The notes under the pieces are model-generated. The model saw only the letters and a list, made by a program, of their open reading frames with translations. It ran no database searches and had not been told where the DNA came from. From the NCBI GenBank assembly GCA_018001015.1, contig JAGNIV010000020.1, positions 1-64,000 on the forward strand: a stretch of DNA of 64,000 nt. The letters are read 5' to 3'. This stretch comes from Phenylobacterium sp. Lineage in GTDB: Bacteria > Pseudomonadota > Alphaproteobacteria > Caulobacterales > Caulobacteraceae. Below are positions 8,688-16,445 of this stretch, one piece after another (the stretch's first letter is position 1; every line of letters starts with the position of its first letter). Position numbers and translations under genes: made by a program.

Positions 8688-9554
8688 CTACTGACCGCCT
8701 GCGTTGGCGTGGACGTAGACGGCGAGGGCCTTGATGGTCTCGGGGCTGAAGCGGCCCTGCCAGGCAGGCATGACGCCGCCGCGGCCGTTCCAGATCTGCT
8801 CGCGGATGTCGGCCTGGTTCCCACCATAGAGCCAGTCGGCGTCCGTGAGATCGGGGCCGCCCAGGGCGACGTTGCCCTTCCCTTGCGGGCCGTGGCAGGC
8901 GACGCACTGCTCGGCGAACACCGGGGCGGCGCGGGCCACCGCGGCGGCATTGGCCGGCCGCCGGGATAGGGCGACCACATACTCGGTCAGATCATCGATC
9001 TGAGCCGGCTTCAGGATCTGGTCGCGGCCGAAGGCCGGCATCTGCGACTGTCGGGTCTGAGGATCTTCCGAGCGCACCCCGACCTGGATGGTGTGTTGGA
9101 TATCCTGCAGGCTGCCGCCCCAGAGCCAGACGTCGTCACGGAGGTTGGCATAGCCCTTGGAACCGGTGCCCCCCACGCCGTGGCAGGTGGCGCAGTTGTC
9201 GCCGAACACAGACTGGCCGACGGCGAGCGCATAGGCCTGCAGCTTGGGATCGGCCTCGATGGTCTCCAGAGAGGCGCTGCGGAGCATCGCCCCTTCCGCG
9301 CCGCGCTGCGTCTGCAAGGCTTCCAGCTGCTTGGCCACATCGACCCGGTCGGACTGGTTCAGCATCCCCTTGGCGTAGGAATTCACGCCGGGCCAGGAGG
9401 GCATGAACACCCAGTAGATCGCGGCGATCACGATGCAGCCGTAGAAGATGTAGAGCCACCAGCGCGGCAGGGGATTGTCCAGCTCGCGGATGCCGTCCCA
9501 CTCATGGCCGGTTGTCTCGACGCCGGAATGTTCGTCGGTTTCACGATGGGACAT
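8688..9554 (-). CDS. ccoP: cbb3 oxidase diheme cytochrome c subunit CcoP
   Basis: A 288-residue membrane-anchored diheme cytochrome. The N-terminal part has WDGIRELDNPLPRWWLYIFY and a transmembrane helix (~33-52), typical of CcoP. Two c-type heme sites follow: C121-A-T-C-H125 and C217-V-A-C-H221. It passes electrons from cytochrome c to CcoO and CcoN. The start overlaps ccoQ by 14 bases. Confidence 0.95.
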   Translation of the reverse strand: MSHRETDEHSGVETTGHEWDGIRELDNPLPRWWLYIFYGCIVIAAIYWVFMPSWPGVNSYAKGMLNQSDRVDVAKQLEALQTQRGAEGAMLRSASLETIEADPKLQAYALAVGQSVFGDNCATCHGVGGTGSKGYANLRDDVWLWGGSLQDIQHTIQVGVRSEDPQTRQSQMPAFGRDQILKPAQIDDLTEYVVALSRRPANAAAVARAAPVFAEQCVACHGPQGKGNVALGGPDLTDADWLYGGNQADIREQIWNGRGGVMPAWQGRFSPETIKALAVYVHANAGGQ

Positions 9555-9720
9555 GGTCGTCCTCGCAGTCCTCCAGCGGCAGGGCCGCCAGGCGTTTGAA
9601 GGTCTCGGTGTGACGGGGCCAGAGGGCGTAGATCACGACGATGAAGAAGAGGACGCCGAAGTAGACGGTCCCTCCCTGCTGGGCGAAGCGGGCGACCGCC
9701 TCGTAGGACAGGCCGCTCAT
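9541..9720 (-). CDS. ccoQ: cbb3 oxidase small subunit CcoQ
   Basis: A 59-codon gene between ccoO and ccoP. The product has one transmembrane helix at ~20-34 ([16 protein letters not shown]) followed by a charged tail, the expected size and shape of CcoQ/FixQ, which stabilises the oxidase complex. ATG overlaps the ccoO stop by four bases and the 3' end overlaps ccoP by 14 bases, so the ccoN-O-Q-P order is complete. Confidence 0.88.
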   Translation of the reverse strand: MSGLSYEAVARFAQQGGTVYFGVLFFIVVIYALWPRHTETFKRLAALPLEDCEDDHVPS

Positions 9721-10454
9721 CGTTGGTTCTCCGGGGCTTCGGCGCGATAGGTCCGGAAGTCCACCAGCCCGCCCAGCATCTGCAGATAGGCGATGAGGGC
9801 GTCCATCTCGGTGAGCCGATCAGGATCGCCGTCGAAGTCCCGCTGGGCCAGCTTGGCGCCGTAGCGCTTCTTCAGGGCCGTGGCTCGGCTGTCGAAGGGA
9901 TCGGCCTGGGCCTCCAGATCCGCCGTGGCGTTGTCGATCTGGTCCTGGGTGTAGGGCACCCCGACCTTGGTCATGGCCGACAGCTTGGCCTGGACCTGGC
10001 GGTAGTCGAGGTCCTTGTCGCGCAGGAAGGCGTAGGGCGGCATCACCGACTCCGGCACCACCGAGCGAGGATCGGTCAGGTGATCCTTGTGCCAGCTGTC
10101 AGAGTACTTGCCCCCGACCCGGGCCAGGTCCGGCCCGGTGCGCTTGGAGCCCCACTGGAAGGGATGGTCGTACATGCTCTCGGCGGCCAGGCTGTAATGG
10201 CCGTAGCGTTCGACCTCGTCGCGCAGCGGCCGGATCATCTGCGAGTGGCAGGTGTAGCAGCCCTCACGGATGTAGATGTCGCGGCCCTCCAGTTCCAACG
10301 GGGTGTAGGGACGCATCCCGTCGACCTCCTCCACCGTGCTCTCCAGGTAGAAGAGCGGCGAGATCTCCACGAGGCCGCCGATGGAGACGACGATGACGAT
10401 GCCGATGATCATCCAGAGCGAATGACGCTCGAACTTGGCGTGTTTGGTCCACAT
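9717..10454 (-). CDS. ccoO: cbb3 oxidase monoheme cytochrome c subunit CcoO
   Basis: A 245-residue protein with an N-terminal membrane anchor (about 13-32) and a single c-type heme motif C66-Y-T-C-H70 ([15 protein letters not shown]). The sequence [31 protein letters not shown], read as conserved FixO blocks, identifies the family. It lies 12 bases downstream of ccoN. Confidence 0.95.
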   Translation of the reverse strand: MWTKHAKFERHSLWMIIGIVIVVSIGGLVEISPLFYLESTVEEVDGMRPYTPLELEGRDIYIREGCYTCHSQMIRPLRDEVERYGHYSLAAESMYDHPFQWGSKRTGPDLARVGGKYSDSWHKDHLTDPRSVVPESVMPPYAFLRDKDLDYRQVQAKLSAMTKVGVPYTQDQIDNATADLEAQADPFDSRATALKKRYGAKLAQRDFDGDPDRLTEMDALIAYLQMLGGLVDFRTYRAEAPENQR

Positions 10455-10466
10455 GGTCAGGGCTCC

Positions 10467-12125
10467 CTACTCAGCCGCCGCAAGGGCGGGCAGTGAGGCA
10501 AGGCCCTGAGGCTGGGCCTCATGACCCGGCATCCTGACGGTCCGCCAAAGGTTGTAGGACATGATCACCGCGCCCGAGAGGTACATGAGCCCCCCCACCG
10601 TGCGGATGATGTTCTCGACGTGCTTGGCCGCGACGGTCTCGACGAAGCTGTTGGCGAGGAAGCCCTGCGGCGTGTACTCGCGCCACATCAGGCCTTCCAT
10701 GATGCCCGACACCCACATCGCCGCGATGTAGAGCAGGATGCCCGTGGTCGCGATCCAGAAGTGCCATTCAATCAAGGTGTTGGAGTAGACCCGGTCCTTC
10801 TTCCAAAGCCAGGGAACCATGCAGTAGACGGCTCCGAAGGAGATGAAGCCCACCCAGCCGAGCGCGCCGGAGTGCACGTGGCCGATGGTCCAGTCGGTGT
10901 AGTGGGAGAGCGCGTTGACCTCCCGCAGGCTCATCAGCGGGCCTTCGAAGGTGGACATGCCGTAGAAGGCGAGCGCCACCACCATCATCCGGATGACCGG
11001 GTCGGTGCGCAGCTTGTCCCAGGCCCCCGAGAGCGTCATGAGCCCGTTGATCATGCCGCCCCATGAGGGCATCCACAGCATGATGGAGAAGGTGGCGCCC
11101 AGGGTCTGGGTCCACTGCGGCAGGGCCGTGTAGTGCAGGTGGTGCGGGCCCGCCCAGATGTAGATGAAGATCAGCGACCAGAAGTGGACGATGGACAGGC
11201 GGTACGAATAGACCGGCCGCTCGGCCCGCTTGGGCACGAAATAGTACATCATCCCCAGGAAGCCGGCGGTGAGGAAGAAGCCGACGGCGTTGTGGCCGTA
11301 CCACCACTGCACCAGGGCGTCCTGGACCCCGGAATAGAGCGAGTAGCTGCGGTGGTGCAGCAAGGCCACCGGCAGGGCCATGTTGTTGACCAGGTGCAGG
11401 ATCGCCACGGTGATGATGAAGGCCAGGTAGAACCAGTTGGCCACGTAGATGTGGGGTTCCTTGCGCTTCCAGATGGTGCCCAGGAAGACCAGCAGATAGG
11501 CGACCCAGACCACGGTCAGCCAGAGGTCAACGTACCATTCGGGCTCGGCGTATTCCTTCGACTGGGTGATGCCGGCCAGGTAGCCCGTGGCCGCCAGGAC
11601 GATGAACAGCTGGTAGCCCCAGAACACGAACCAGGGCGCGACGCCGCCGGCCAGCCGTGCGCGGCAGGTGCGCTGCACGACCCAGAAGGACGTGGCGATC
11701 AGCGCATTGCCGCCGAACGCGAAGATCACGCCCGAGGTATGGAGCGGACGCAGCCGACCAAAGTTCAGCCAGCCGGCCTCGGGGAAGTAGAAGATGTTGG
11801 GCCAGCTCAGTTGGGCGGCGATCACAACCCCCACCAGCATGGCCACGACCGCCCAGAACATGGTGGCGATCACGCCCGCGCGGATCACCCCGTCGGCGTA
11901 ACGCGTCGGCTCGGATCGGAACTTTCCGTAGGCGACACCGGCCGTCATCACCCCGGCGGCCAGCACGAAGGCGGCCAGGAAGATGAAACTGTGGAACTGG
12001 AACAGGGGATCCTTGGTGAAGGCTGCGGCAAGCAGCGCCGCGAAGGCTCCCACCCCCGTGAAGATGTAGAGCAGCATCACGTCGAACGGCGCGCCCTCAT
12101 CATGTTGGACAGTTAGTTGTGTCAT
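10467..12125 (-). CDS. ccoN: cbb3-type cytochrome c oxidase catalytic subunit CcoN
   Basis: A 552-residue polytopic heme-copper oxidase subunit. Metal ligands fit the family: H129 (RPLHTSG, low-spin heme), H278 in [11 protein letters not shown] (CuB), the H328-H329 pair in [10 protein letters not shown] (CuB) and H416/H418 in GHVHSGALG (hemes). It reduces O2 to water with high affinity. The reading frame is open to 12224, but I place the start at ATG 12125 (MTQLTVQHD) because an exact FNR/FixK box lies at 12186-12199, inside the longer frame, 60 bases upstream. It is the first gene of the ccoNOQP-ccoGHIS transcript. Confidence 0.94.
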   Translation of the reverse strand: MTQLTVQHDEGAPFDVMLLYIFTGVGAFAALLAAAFTKDPLFQFHSFIFLAAFVLAAGVMTAGVAYGKFRSEPTRYADGVIRAGVIATMFWAVVAMLVGVVIAAQLSWPNIFYFPEAGWLNFGRLRPLHTSGVIFAFGGNALIATSFWVVQRTCRARLAGGVAPWFVFWGYQLFIVLAATGYLAGITQSKEYAEPEWYVDLWLTVVWVAYLLVFLGTIWKRKEPHIYVANWFYLAFIITVAILHLVNNMALPVALLHHRSYSLYSGVQDALVQWWYGHNAVGFFLTAGFLGMMYYFVPKRAERPVYSYRLSIVHFWSLIFIYIWAGPHHLHYTALPQWTQTLGATFSIMLWMPSWGGMINGLMTLSGAWDKLRTDPVIRMMVVALAFYGMSTFEGPLMSLREVNALSHYTDWTIGHVHSGALGWVGFISFGAVYCMVPWLWKKDRVYSNTLIEWHFWIATTGILLYIAAMWVSGIMEGLMWREYTPQGFLANSFVETVAAKHVENIIRTVGGLMYLSGAVIMSYNLWRTVRMPGHEAQPQGLASLPALAAAE

Positions 12126-12185
12126 TGATCCCCGACCCAAGCTCCGAAGTGGACCCCGCAATGCCGGGCTTCGGTACGGAGGGCT

Positions 12186-12199
12186 TTGACCGAGATCAA
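12186..12199. promoter_or_regulatory. FNR/FixK-type box between ccoN and a divergent small gene
   Basis: TTGAC-CGAG-ATCAA on the + strand, TTGAT-CTCG-GTCAA on the - strand: an exact match to TTGAY-N4-RTCAA in both orientations. It is 60 bases from the ccoN start and 63 bases from the divergent ATG at 12263, so it could activate both. Confidence 0.78.
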
Positions 12200-12262
12200 G
12201 GTCGGCAAAGCGTCGCAGTTTCAAATGGGGTCAAGCCGATCTCCGGCTCGGAGTTTCTCGCC

Positions 12263-12514
12263 ATGGTGCCGCCTACCCGGTCCAGCCCCCCGCCACTGCT
12301 GGCCGCCACCGCCATCCTCGCCGCATCGGCGGTCGTGACCGGCGTGATCGCGGCCGTCCACATGTGGCTGACCGCCCTGCGCGGCCCGATGTGCGGCCCC
12401 TCGGACGGCCACTGCTGGGCCTGTTATGTCGCACCCCTCCTAGCCATGAGCGCCCTCACCGCCTGGCACGCCCATCGCGGGCGATTCACCCTCGTCAGGG
12501 CGCGCACGCGCTAG
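12263..12514 (+). CDS. Small hypothetical membrane protein
   Basis: An 83-residue protein with two predicted membrane segments (about 11-33 and 56-70) flanking a cysteine-containing loop, GPMCGPSDGHCWACY, and a basic tail. I do not recognise a family. The frame is open from 12119, but the upstream part crosses the ccoN control region, so I start at ATG 12263. The C-x6-C-x2-C pattern with a histidine could bind metal or a cluster; this is speculative. It is transcribed away from ccoN and shares the anaerobic box. Confidence 0.5.
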   Translation: MVPPTRSSPPPLLAATAILAASAVVTGVIAAVHMWLTALRGPMCGPSDGHCWACYVAPLLAMSALTAWHAHRGRFTLVRARTR

Positions 12515-12622
12515 GGCGCGCCAGGGTTAAGTGGAACCCGGTTAACCCGTCCGGCGCGCTCTACGTCTTTGAGATTAGAGCCTCGGGTCAGATGATTCCA
12601 TTTGACCCTAAATGGCTCTAGC
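12515..12622. repeat. Intergenic repeat family, copy B (double inverted repeat)
   Basis: The first half, from gcgcgccagggttaagtgga to gcgcgctc, matches copies A and C. It is followed by a second inverted repeat, AGAGCC...GGCTCT, enclosing GGGTCA...TGACCC. One GATTC site, a target of the CcrM methyltransferase of alphaproteobacteria, lies in the loop near 12595. It separates the small membrane protein from the alternative oxidase operon. Confidence 0.65.
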
Positions 12623-12686
12623 GCCTCCGTAGTCCCCCCTAGGGACCGCTCCCGAATTTCGGCGACCGGTCTTGGGAGGTAGGTCT

Positions 12687-13412
12687 GTGGCATCGCAGTA
12701 TCCGGAGTTCGCCATGACCCTCGCCACCCCGCCCCTGGTCGATCTGAGCATCCACCATCCGCCGATCAACATGTCTGATCGCGTGGCGCTCGGGATCACC
12801 AAGTTCCTGCGGCTGTTCGCCGACACCTTCTTCGCCAAGCGCTACGGCCACCGGGCGGTGGTTCTGGAAACCGTCGCCGCCGTGCCCGGCATGGTGGGGG
12901 CGACCCTCAACCACCTCAAGTGTCTCCGCCGCATGGAGGATGACCGCGGCTGGATCCGCACCCTCATGGACGAAGCCGAGAATGAGCGCATGCACCTGAT
13001 GACCTTCATCGAGGTCGCCAAGCCCACCGCCTTCGAGCGCTTCATGGTCATCGCCGCTCAGTGGGTGTTCTACCTGTTCTTCTTTGGCCTCTACCTCATT
13101 GCGCCGAAGACCGCGCACCGGCTGGTGGGCTATTTCGAGGAAGAGGCCGTGATCAGCTACACTCACTACCTCGCTGAGATCGACGAGGGCCGCTCGCCCA
13201 ACGTGGCCGCGCCGGCCATCGCCATCCGCTACTGGGACCTGCCGGCCACCGCCACCCTGCGCGACGTGGTCCTGGTGGTCCGCGCCGACGAGGCGCACCA
13301 CCGCGATGTGAACCACGGTTTCGCCAATGATCTGGCGGGCCTGCCCCAGGGCGCCGTGGCCCCCTGCCCGCCGCATGTCGAACTGACGCCCCACTGGAAG
13401 ACCGCGGCCTGA
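12687..13412 (+). CDS. aox: Alternative (cyanide-resistant) ubiquinol oxidase
   Basis: A 241-residue di-iron quinol oxidase that takes electrons from ubiquinol to O2 without pumping protons. All ligand motifs are present: [10 protein letters not shown] (E61), [10 protein letters not shown] (E100, H103), FEEEAV (~151-153) and [12 protein letters not shown] (E202, H205). Hydrophobic membrane-binding helices lie at ~64-72 and ~118-140. I start at GTG 12687, seven bases after GGGAGG; ATG 12714 is an alternative. A cytochrome c (25-base gap) and a truncated hemoglobin follow. Such oxidases resist nitric oxide, cyanide and sulfide, which suits a nitrate-respiring host. It is scarce among bacteria but known in some alphaproteobacteria. 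Confidence 0.92.
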   Translation: MASQYPEFAMTLATPPLVDLSIHHPPINMSDRVALGITKFLRLFADTFFAKRYGHRAVVLETVAAVPGMVGATLNHLKCLRRMEDDRGWIRTLMDEAENERMHLMTFIEVAKPTAFERFMVIAAQWVFYLFFFGLYLIAPKTAHRLVGYFEEEAVISYTHYLAEIDEGRSPNVAAPAIAIRYWDLPATATLRDVVLVVRADEAHHRDVNHGFANDLAGLPQGAVAPCPPHVELTPHWKTAA

Positions 13413-13437
13413 CCCTCGGCCGCCTGGAGAATCGATC

Positions 13438-13779
13438 ATGCGTTCCAGCCTGCTGTATCTGGTTCTCCTGGCGGCGCCCGTCGCCGCGACGGCCGCGGAG
13501 AATCCCCTCTCCGCGGCCCAGGCGCGCGGTCACGCCCTCGCCGCCGGTGTCTGCGCGACCTGCCATGGCGTGGAGGCGACGGGGAACAGCCCCAACGCCA
13601 AGGCCCTGCCCTTCCGCGCCCTGGCGGGACGCTATGTCCCCCTCACTCTGCAGCGTCACCTGGCCGAGATCGCCGAGACGGGCCACTCCAACATGCCGCA
13701 GATCAACGTCCACGCTGACGACGTCCAGGACATCGTGGCCTATATCAACAGCCTGGAATCTCCCGCCGACCCGCGCTAG
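13438..13779 (+). CDS. Periplasmic cytochrome c (class I, small)
   Basis: A 113-residue exported monoheme cytochrome. A signal peptide of ~20 residues ends near ATAAENP, and the heme site is C39-A-T-C-H43. A distal methionine is likely in GHSNMPQINV, a common axial ligand context. It lies between the alternative oxidase and the truncated hemoglobin with gaps of 25 and 9 bases, so it is almost certainly co-transcribed. Its electron partner is unknown; the alternative oxidase uses quinol and does not need it. Confidence 0.85.
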   Translation: MRSSLLYLVLLAAPVAATAAENPLSAAQARGHALAAGVCATCHGVEATGNSPNAKALPFRALAGRYVPLTLQRHLAEIAETGHSNMPQINVHADDVQDIVAYINSLESPADPR

Positions 13780-13788
13780 GGCGGTCCC

Positions 13789-14223
13789 ATGACCAGCCAG
13801 GCTCCGCCCTCCCGCCTCAGTCCCGGCGCAGCCGCGGGGGTCACCGAGGCCATGATTGTGGATCTGGTGCACGGCTTCTACGCCGCTGTCCGCGCCCACC
13901 CGCTCCTGGGGCCCATCTTCGACCGCGAGATCGGCGACGGCTGGGACGCGCACCTGGCGAAGCTCTGCGACTTCTGGTCTTCGGTCCTGCTGATGACCGG
14001 ACGGTTCCAGGGTTCACCCATGGCCGCCCACACCGCCCTGCCCGACATCACACCGAGCCACTTCGTCGCCTGGCTGGCGCTGTTCCGTGAGACCGCGGAG
14101 CGTCTATGCCCGCCGGACGCGGCCGCCTTGTTCGTGGCGAGGTCGGAAATGATCGCCCGGAGCCTGCAACTCGGCATCGCCGCCCGACGCGGCGAGCTAC
14201 CGCCCCTGCATGGCGCGGGTTAG
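13789..14223 (+). CDS. Group III truncated hemoglobin
   Basis: A 144-residue globin of the truncated type. FYAAVRAHPLLGPIFDREI and LCDFWSSVLLMTGRFQGSP are characteristic of group III (trHbP). The segment HTALPDITPSHFVAWLALF gives the probable heme-pocket helix with its histidine. Such proteins bind O2 and NO and are often found in microaerobic or denitrifying bacteria. It closes the aox-cytochrome c-globin operon, which suggests protection against NO. Confidence 0.85.
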   Translation: MTSQAPPSRLSPGAAAGVTEAMIVDLVHGFYAAVRAHPLLGPIFDREIGDGWDAHLAKLCDFWSSVLLMTGRFQGSPMAAHTALPDITPSHFVAWLALFRETAERLCPPDAAALFVARSEMIARSLQLGIAARRGELPPLHGAG

Positions 14224-14291
14224 AGCGCGCCAAGGATAGGTGGAACCCGGCTCACCCGGACAGCGCGCGCTTTTCTTTCAGTTTAGAGCCT
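14224..14291. repeat. Intergenic repeat family, copy C
   Basis: Begins agcgcgccaaggataggtgg, continues aacccggctcacccgg and ends with gcgcgcgc, then tttagagcctc. It aligns with copies A and B. It lies between the globin gene and the convergent methyltransferase and may end both transcripts. Confidence 0.6.
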
Positions 14292-14292
14292 C

Positions 14293-14829
14293 TCAGTCCG
14301 GTCGCGGCGTGGCGATGACGAAGAAGCCTCCGGGCGCCTCCACAAGATGCTCGATGGCGAAGTGCCGCTCCAGCCGCTCCCGCCACCAGGCGATCGGCTG
14401 CTGGATGAGATGGGCGTTGCGGCCGTCCGCCAGCACCTTGCCCGCCGGGCCGGTATGGACCGAGAAGAAGCCGTGCCTGACCGTGATGCGCTCCAGGTCT
14501 GACAGCACATTGTCCAGGAACTCGGGCTCGATGTGCTCCAGGACATCGATGCAGCAGACGAGGTCCGCCGGCTGTGGCTCACCATATTCGGGGAAGGCCG
14601 GATCGTAGGCGGCGTAGCCGACCTCAACGCCGCGGGCTTCCAGAGCCTTACGAAGGTTCTGCTTGCCCGCCCCATAGTCGCTAAGCGTCTTGGCGCCATT
14701 GCGGCTGAGCACCTGCGCCACCAGTCCGGCGAAGCCAATGGAGGCGACCCCATAGTCCGGGTTCAGGTGCAACTCCTGCTGCTGCTTCCGGTAGCCTTCA
14801 GAGATCACGGGCGCTGGGGAGGCGGTCAT
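14293..14829 (-). CDS. SAM-dependent methyltransferase, class I
   Basis: A 178-residue protein with a Rossmann-type methyltransferase core: TLSDYGAGKQNLRKAL is motif I and VCCIDVLEHIEPEFLDNVL is motif IV, of the kind seen in UbiG/BioC-like enzymes. The N-terminal ISEGYRKQQQELHLNPDYG resembles methyltransferases linked to surface sugar loci, but nothing nearby fixes a substrate. It stands alone between the aox operon and the tRNA-end repeat. Confidence 0.7.
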   Translation of the reverse strand: MTASPAPVISEGYRKQQQELHLNPDYGVASIGFAGLVAQVLSRNGAKTLSDYGAGKQNLRKALEARGVEVGYAAYDPAFPEYGEPQPADLVCCIDVLEHIEPEFLDNVLSDLERITVRHGFFSVHTGPAGKVLADGRNAHLIQQPIAWWRERLERHFAIEHLVEAPGGFFVIATPRPD

Positions 14830-14962
14830 GGCGTCAGCATTTCATGGCGGCTGTTTCCCCGCCAGTTTCACCGGCGTCGCGGATCGCCAGGCTGGCTGGA
14901 GGCCATCAGCGCCTGGAGACCCTAGGCCTGGACGCCTGGGGTACGGCAGTCGGAACGTCTGT

Positions 14963-14977
14963 TGGGCCCGGTAGGAC
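14963..14977. repeat. Direct copy of the tRNA(CAU) 3' end (possible attachment site)
   Basis: TGGGCCCGGTAGGAC is identical to 45666-45680, the last 15 bases of the tRNA gene before CCA (acceptor strand and T-stem), in the same orientation. The tRNA is on the - strand with its 3' end facing this copy 30.7 kb away. This is the arrangement left by integrases that target tRNA 3' ends. No integrase is visible. Confidence 0.5.
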
Positions 14978-15024
14978 GCGCGCAAACTGCACGGATCAAG
15001 TCTGACAGGCCGTGTTGGCGGGCG

Positions 15025-15681
15025 TTATGGAGAATTCGCCGGGGCCCAAAGCTCTTGCTGAACCTGCGCAGCGAGGTGCAGCAGGTCCAGCAGGTGTTGG
15101 ACTTCGTCGTGAGGCGCTCCTACCCAAGCCATGCCCTCCAGCAGGCGGAGGCTCAGGCCGTGGAGCCCCGGGCCGAAGCCACCCGGCGACGCCTGACGCA
15201 TGGAGCAGGTCTGAGAGCCCTTGCCTTGCGGATGGCCCGCGGCGGCGGCCAGCCGGGCGCGCATCCGCGAGTTGGTGCGTGCGCAGCCCTCAAGCTCGAC
15301 GATCGCGATGAATGGCCGCTCCTGCAGCAGCGCCCAATAGGCCTCCACCGCCAAGACCGGATGGTCGCCATGGGACACATCCATCAAGGTCTTCACCCGC
15401 TCGGCCTTCAGCCGTTGGAGGTGACCGACGAGGGCGTCAGCCAGGGAATCCTGGTCGGGGAAGTGATAGTTGATCGCCGTGCGGACGAGGCCCGCAGCCC
15501 TGGCGATCCGCTGGTGGGTCGCGGCGTGATAGCCCTCGTCGGCGACCACGGCCACGGCGGCGTCCAGGATTCGCTGGCGGGTAGCGTCCCCCTTGCTGGA
15601 ACGCCGGACGGACTTGACCCCGCGTTTCGGCTGCGAACGCGATATCTTACGCGGCCGCGGTCGTTCTTGTTCGATCCACAT
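15025..15681 (-). CDS. TetR-family transcriptional regulator
   Basis: A 218-residue regulator. A basic N-terminal tail (RPRKISRSQPKRGVK) precedes the TetR helix-turn-helix at ~33-80, with TRQRILDAAVAVVADEGY and ATHQRIARAAGLVRTAINYH. The C-terminal ligand-binding region (80-218) is not recognisable. It lies just inside the left end of the putative island, and neither neighbour is an obvious target. Confidence 0.82.
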   Translation of the reverse strand: MWIEQERPRPRKISRSQPKRGVKSVRRSSKGDATRQRILDAAVAVVADEGYHAATHQRIARAAGLVRTAINYHFPDQDSLADALVGHLQRLKAERVKTLMDVSHGDHPVLAVEAYWALLQERPFIAIVELEGCARTNSRMRARLAAAAGHPQGKGSQTCSMRQASPGGFGPGLHGLSLRLLEGMAWVGAPHDEVQHLLDLLHLAAQVQQELWAPANSP

Positions 15682-15825
15682 ACGCCCTCAGGCTCCGAGA
15701 GATGAGCCAGACGGCCCTGGCCAAGGGGGCGGGAGCCCTCCGGCCGCGCCGGAGACTCTGGCCTCGAACCCGGCCGATCGGCGTGCTCGATCCTTGCCGA
15801 ACGGCCGGGCGGCCCCCGGTGAGGA

Positions 15826-16218
15826 TCAGCGCGCCGAGAGCACGATGTTCGTCGAGACCTGGGCGAACTCGCCGCCCGCCAGACGGTTATGCTTCACGAT
15901 GGCGCGGTAGCGGGTCATGGCCTTGTCGGCTGAGGCCGTGCTGCACCAGTCGAGGTCGAAGACCGCCAGCTCGCGGTTGAGGTAGGCGTTGCGGCAGACC
16001 CGGCTGGCGACCTGGCGAACCTCCAGGCGGACGACCCTGACATCCTTGCCGCGAAGGCTGATGGCCTCATGGGTCGGCGCCCGGGTGACGGTGACACCCG
16101 ACAGTTCCTGGGCCTGGGCGGCCGGCGCGGTGGCGAGGATGGCGGCGCTGGCCAGCAGGGTGGATGCAAGGGCCGCGAGGCGGCGGGTCGGGGTCGCGGG
16201 GGAACGGGTGGCGGGCAT
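15826..16218 (-). CDS. UrcA-family secreted protein
   Basis: A 130-residue exported protein. The signal peptide runs to about AQAQ (residue 36). The mature part has paired cysteines (VCRNAYLNRE and LDWCSTASADKAM) and ends IVLSAR, the pattern of the UrcA family of small periplasmic proteins common in Caulobacterales and Sphingomonadales; no function is established for the family. I start at ATG 16218, preceded by AAGGAGG six bases upstream, instead of seven codons earlier. A degenerate FNR-like box lies 53 bases upstream. Confidence 0.72.
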   Translation of the reverse strand: MPATRSPATPTRRLAALASTLLASAAILATAPAAQAQELSGVTVTRAPTHEAISLRGKDVRVVRLEVRQVASRVCRNAYLNRELAVFDLDWCSTASADKAMTRYRAIVKHNRLAGGEFAQVSTNIVLSAR

Positions 16219-16271
16219 GTGAGCCTCCTTCAATGACACCCCCAGCCTAGGCCAGACATCGCCCCCGACCT

Positions 16272-16285
16272 TTGCCGGCCATCAA
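16272..16285 (-). promoter_or_regulatory. Degenerate FNR/FixK-like box before the UrcA gene
   Basis: Reads TTGAT-GGCC-GGCAA on the - strand, one mismatch from TTGAY-N4-RTCAA. It lies 53 bases before the start of the UrcA-family gene, within the range seen for the stronger boxes. Confidence 0.38.
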
Positions 16286-16380
16286 CGGCGACCTTGATGT
16301 CTGCCGGAGGGTGCGACACCCCCGCTTCCCCCGTGGGCCGCCGCATGTCGCACCCCCGCTCACCGGCGTGGCGCTGCGGT

Positions 16381-16394
16381 TTGATCCCGATCAT
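16381..16394 (+). promoter_or_regulatory. FNR/FixK-type box of the quinone-biosynthesis operon
   Basis: TTGAT-CCCG-ATCAT, one mismatch at the final base. It lies 51 bases before ATG 16446 and inside a longer open frame, so it supports that start. It heads the FAD dehydrogenase-ubiTUV-D-amino acid dehydrogenase operon. Confidence 0.65.
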
Positions 16395-16445
16395 TCGGAT
16401 CTGCCCCCGGGGAGAGGAGACTGTCCTCAAACCCCTGGAGGTGAA

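Noticed and set aside
14962-15705. A 247-codon + strand frame opposite the TetR gene
   Set aside because: No protein-like features; the TetR helix-turn-helix is clear on the - strand.
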